A DNA stretch of 16,857 nucleotides from positions 1 to 16,857 of the forward strand of contig JAZQWT010000008.1 in assembly GCA_045632485.1 (NCBI GenBank), written 5' to 3'. Positions 16,409 through 16,857 of this stretch are shown here, one piece after another. Position 1 is the first letter of the stretch. The number at the start of each line of letters is the position of its first letter. The stretch comes from SIG575 sp045632485 (GTDB taxonomy: Bacteria; Bacillota; Clostridia; Oscillospirales; Acutalibacteraceae). Below the pieces are notes generated by a model that worked only from the letters and a program-made list of their open reading frames with translations, was not told the origin of the DNA and made no database searches. The position numbers and the translations under genes were made by a program.

Positions 16409-16857
16409 ATGTTTAAAAAGTCAGTTTCACTTATTTTATGTTTTGTAGTTTTATGTCTTTTATTATGCTCTTGCAAATCAAAGCCTGATTCTGAAGGTGT
16501 AAACGCTACAACAGAATCTGTTACACAGTCTGTTCAAGGTGATACAGAAACAACAGAAACTGTTAAAGAAAGCGCAGAAGAATCTACAACTAAAAAAGAA
16601 ACTACAACTGAAAAAGAAACTTCAACTAAAAAAGAAACTTCAACTAAAAAAGAAACTGCAACTAAAAAAGAAACTACAACTAAAAAAGAAACGAGTGCTC
16701 CTACTACAACAAAACCGGCTGTTCCTGCATGGAAAACAGCTTATCAGGAATACTTAGAAGAAGTAAAAGGTTACTCGTATTGCTATGCACTTTGCCACAT
16801 TGATAACGACGGTATTCCTGAATTGTTTGCGGGAGGTGCTTACCCATCAGGAGGCGA
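16409..16857 (+). CDS. Putative lipoprotein with TTKKET-repeat linker (3' end beyond window)
   Basis: An open frame of 149 codons running off the right edge. The N-terminus MFKKSVSLILCFVVLCLLLC is a lipoprotein signal peptide with lipobox L-C-S-C, so the lipidated cysteine is probably C22 (C20 is an alternative). Residues ~23-105 are a Thr/Glu/Lys/Ser-rich linker that includes six copies of a six-residue repeat, which would hold the functional domain away from the membrane. After the linker comes AVPAWKTAYQEYLEEV and then ALCHIDNDGIPELF, an acidic motif seen at the start of small extracellular domains in many Clostridia lipoproteins; I cannot name its function. AAAGGGG precedes the ATG. The repeat also creates a lysine/leucine-rich open frame in another reading frame that is not a gene. 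Confidence 0.85.
   Translation, partial: MFKKSVSLILCFVVLCLLLCSCKSKPDSEGVNATTESVTQSVQGDTETTETVKESAEESTTKKETTTEKETSTKKETSTKKETATKKETTTKKETSAPTTTKPAVPAWKTAYQEYLEEVKGYSYCYALCHIDNDGIPELFAGGAYPSGG
16586..16693 (+). repeat. 18-bp tandem repeat, six copies, in the lipoprotein linker
   Basis: Six consecutive 18-bp units of the form ACAACTAAAAAAGAAACT, each encoding TTKKET with small changes (third base or Thr to Ser/Ala, one Lys to Glu). The unit length is a multiple of three, so loss or gain of copies would lengthen or shorten the linker without breaking the frame. Confidence 0.9.

Noticed and set aside
16539..16757. A lysine/leucine-rich 72-codon open frame (repeated LQLKKK)
   Set aside because: It is an out-of-frame reading of the 18-bp repeat within the lipoprotein gene, which has a lipobox and ribosome-binding site in the true frame.

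Overview
The window is AT-rich chromosomal DNA from a Gram-positive anaerobe of the Clostridia, most like the Oscillospiraceae/Ruminococcaceae type of gut bacterium. This is inferred from the Firmicutes gene order pyrH-frr-uppS-cdsA-dxr-rseP-ispG-polC, the PolC-type replicase, strong GGAGG ribosome-binding sites, and BspA-like leucine-rich-repeat surface proteins. There are no mobile elements, CRISPR arrays, tRNA or rRNA genes that I can see.

Layout. (1) Positions 1-1677, minus strand: two tandem family-16 glycoside hydrolase genes, the second running off the left edge, driven by a near-perfect sigma-A promoter. (2) A short divergent promoter region (1678-1842). (3) Positions 1843-12715, plus strand: a tightly packed housekeeping operon. 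It makes UMP kinase (pyrH), ribosome recycling factor (frr), undecaprenyl diphosphate synthase (uppS), CDP-diglyceride synthase (cdsA), DXP reductoisomerase (dxr), a site-2 protease (rseP), HMBPP synthase (ispG) and DNA polymerase III PolC. It ends with an N-acetylneuraminate lyase (nanA) and a strong intrinsic terminator. (4) Positions 12873-16223: a very large secreted LRR_5 protein with cysteine-motif modules, an Ig-like domain and an aromatic C-terminal membrane tail, with its own promoter and terminator. (5) From 16409 to the right edge: the start of a lipoprotein with a threonine/lysine/glutamate repeat linker.

How the genes work together. dxr and ispG are two steps of the MEP isoprenoid pathway. 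uppS uses its product to make the C55 carrier lipid for cell-wall synthesis, and cdsA activates phosphatidate for phospholipids, so the middle of the operon is an envelope-lipid block inside a translation/replication operon. The flanking genes (GH16 enzymes, LRR protein, lipoprotein) encode surface products that probably deal with host or plant glycans; nanA fits a glycan-using lifestyle.

The most striking observation is that PolC is about 195 residues shorter than the classical enzyme. The whole DEDD 3'-5' proofreading exonuclease normally inserted in its PHP domain is missing, cleanly and in frame, while all nine PHP metal-ligand positions appear intact. Other points of interest are the conserved N-terminal membrane segment of the GH16 pair, the C-terminal tail ending FGWIWY, degenerate end modules in the cysteine-motif arrays, and nanA attached to the polC operon.
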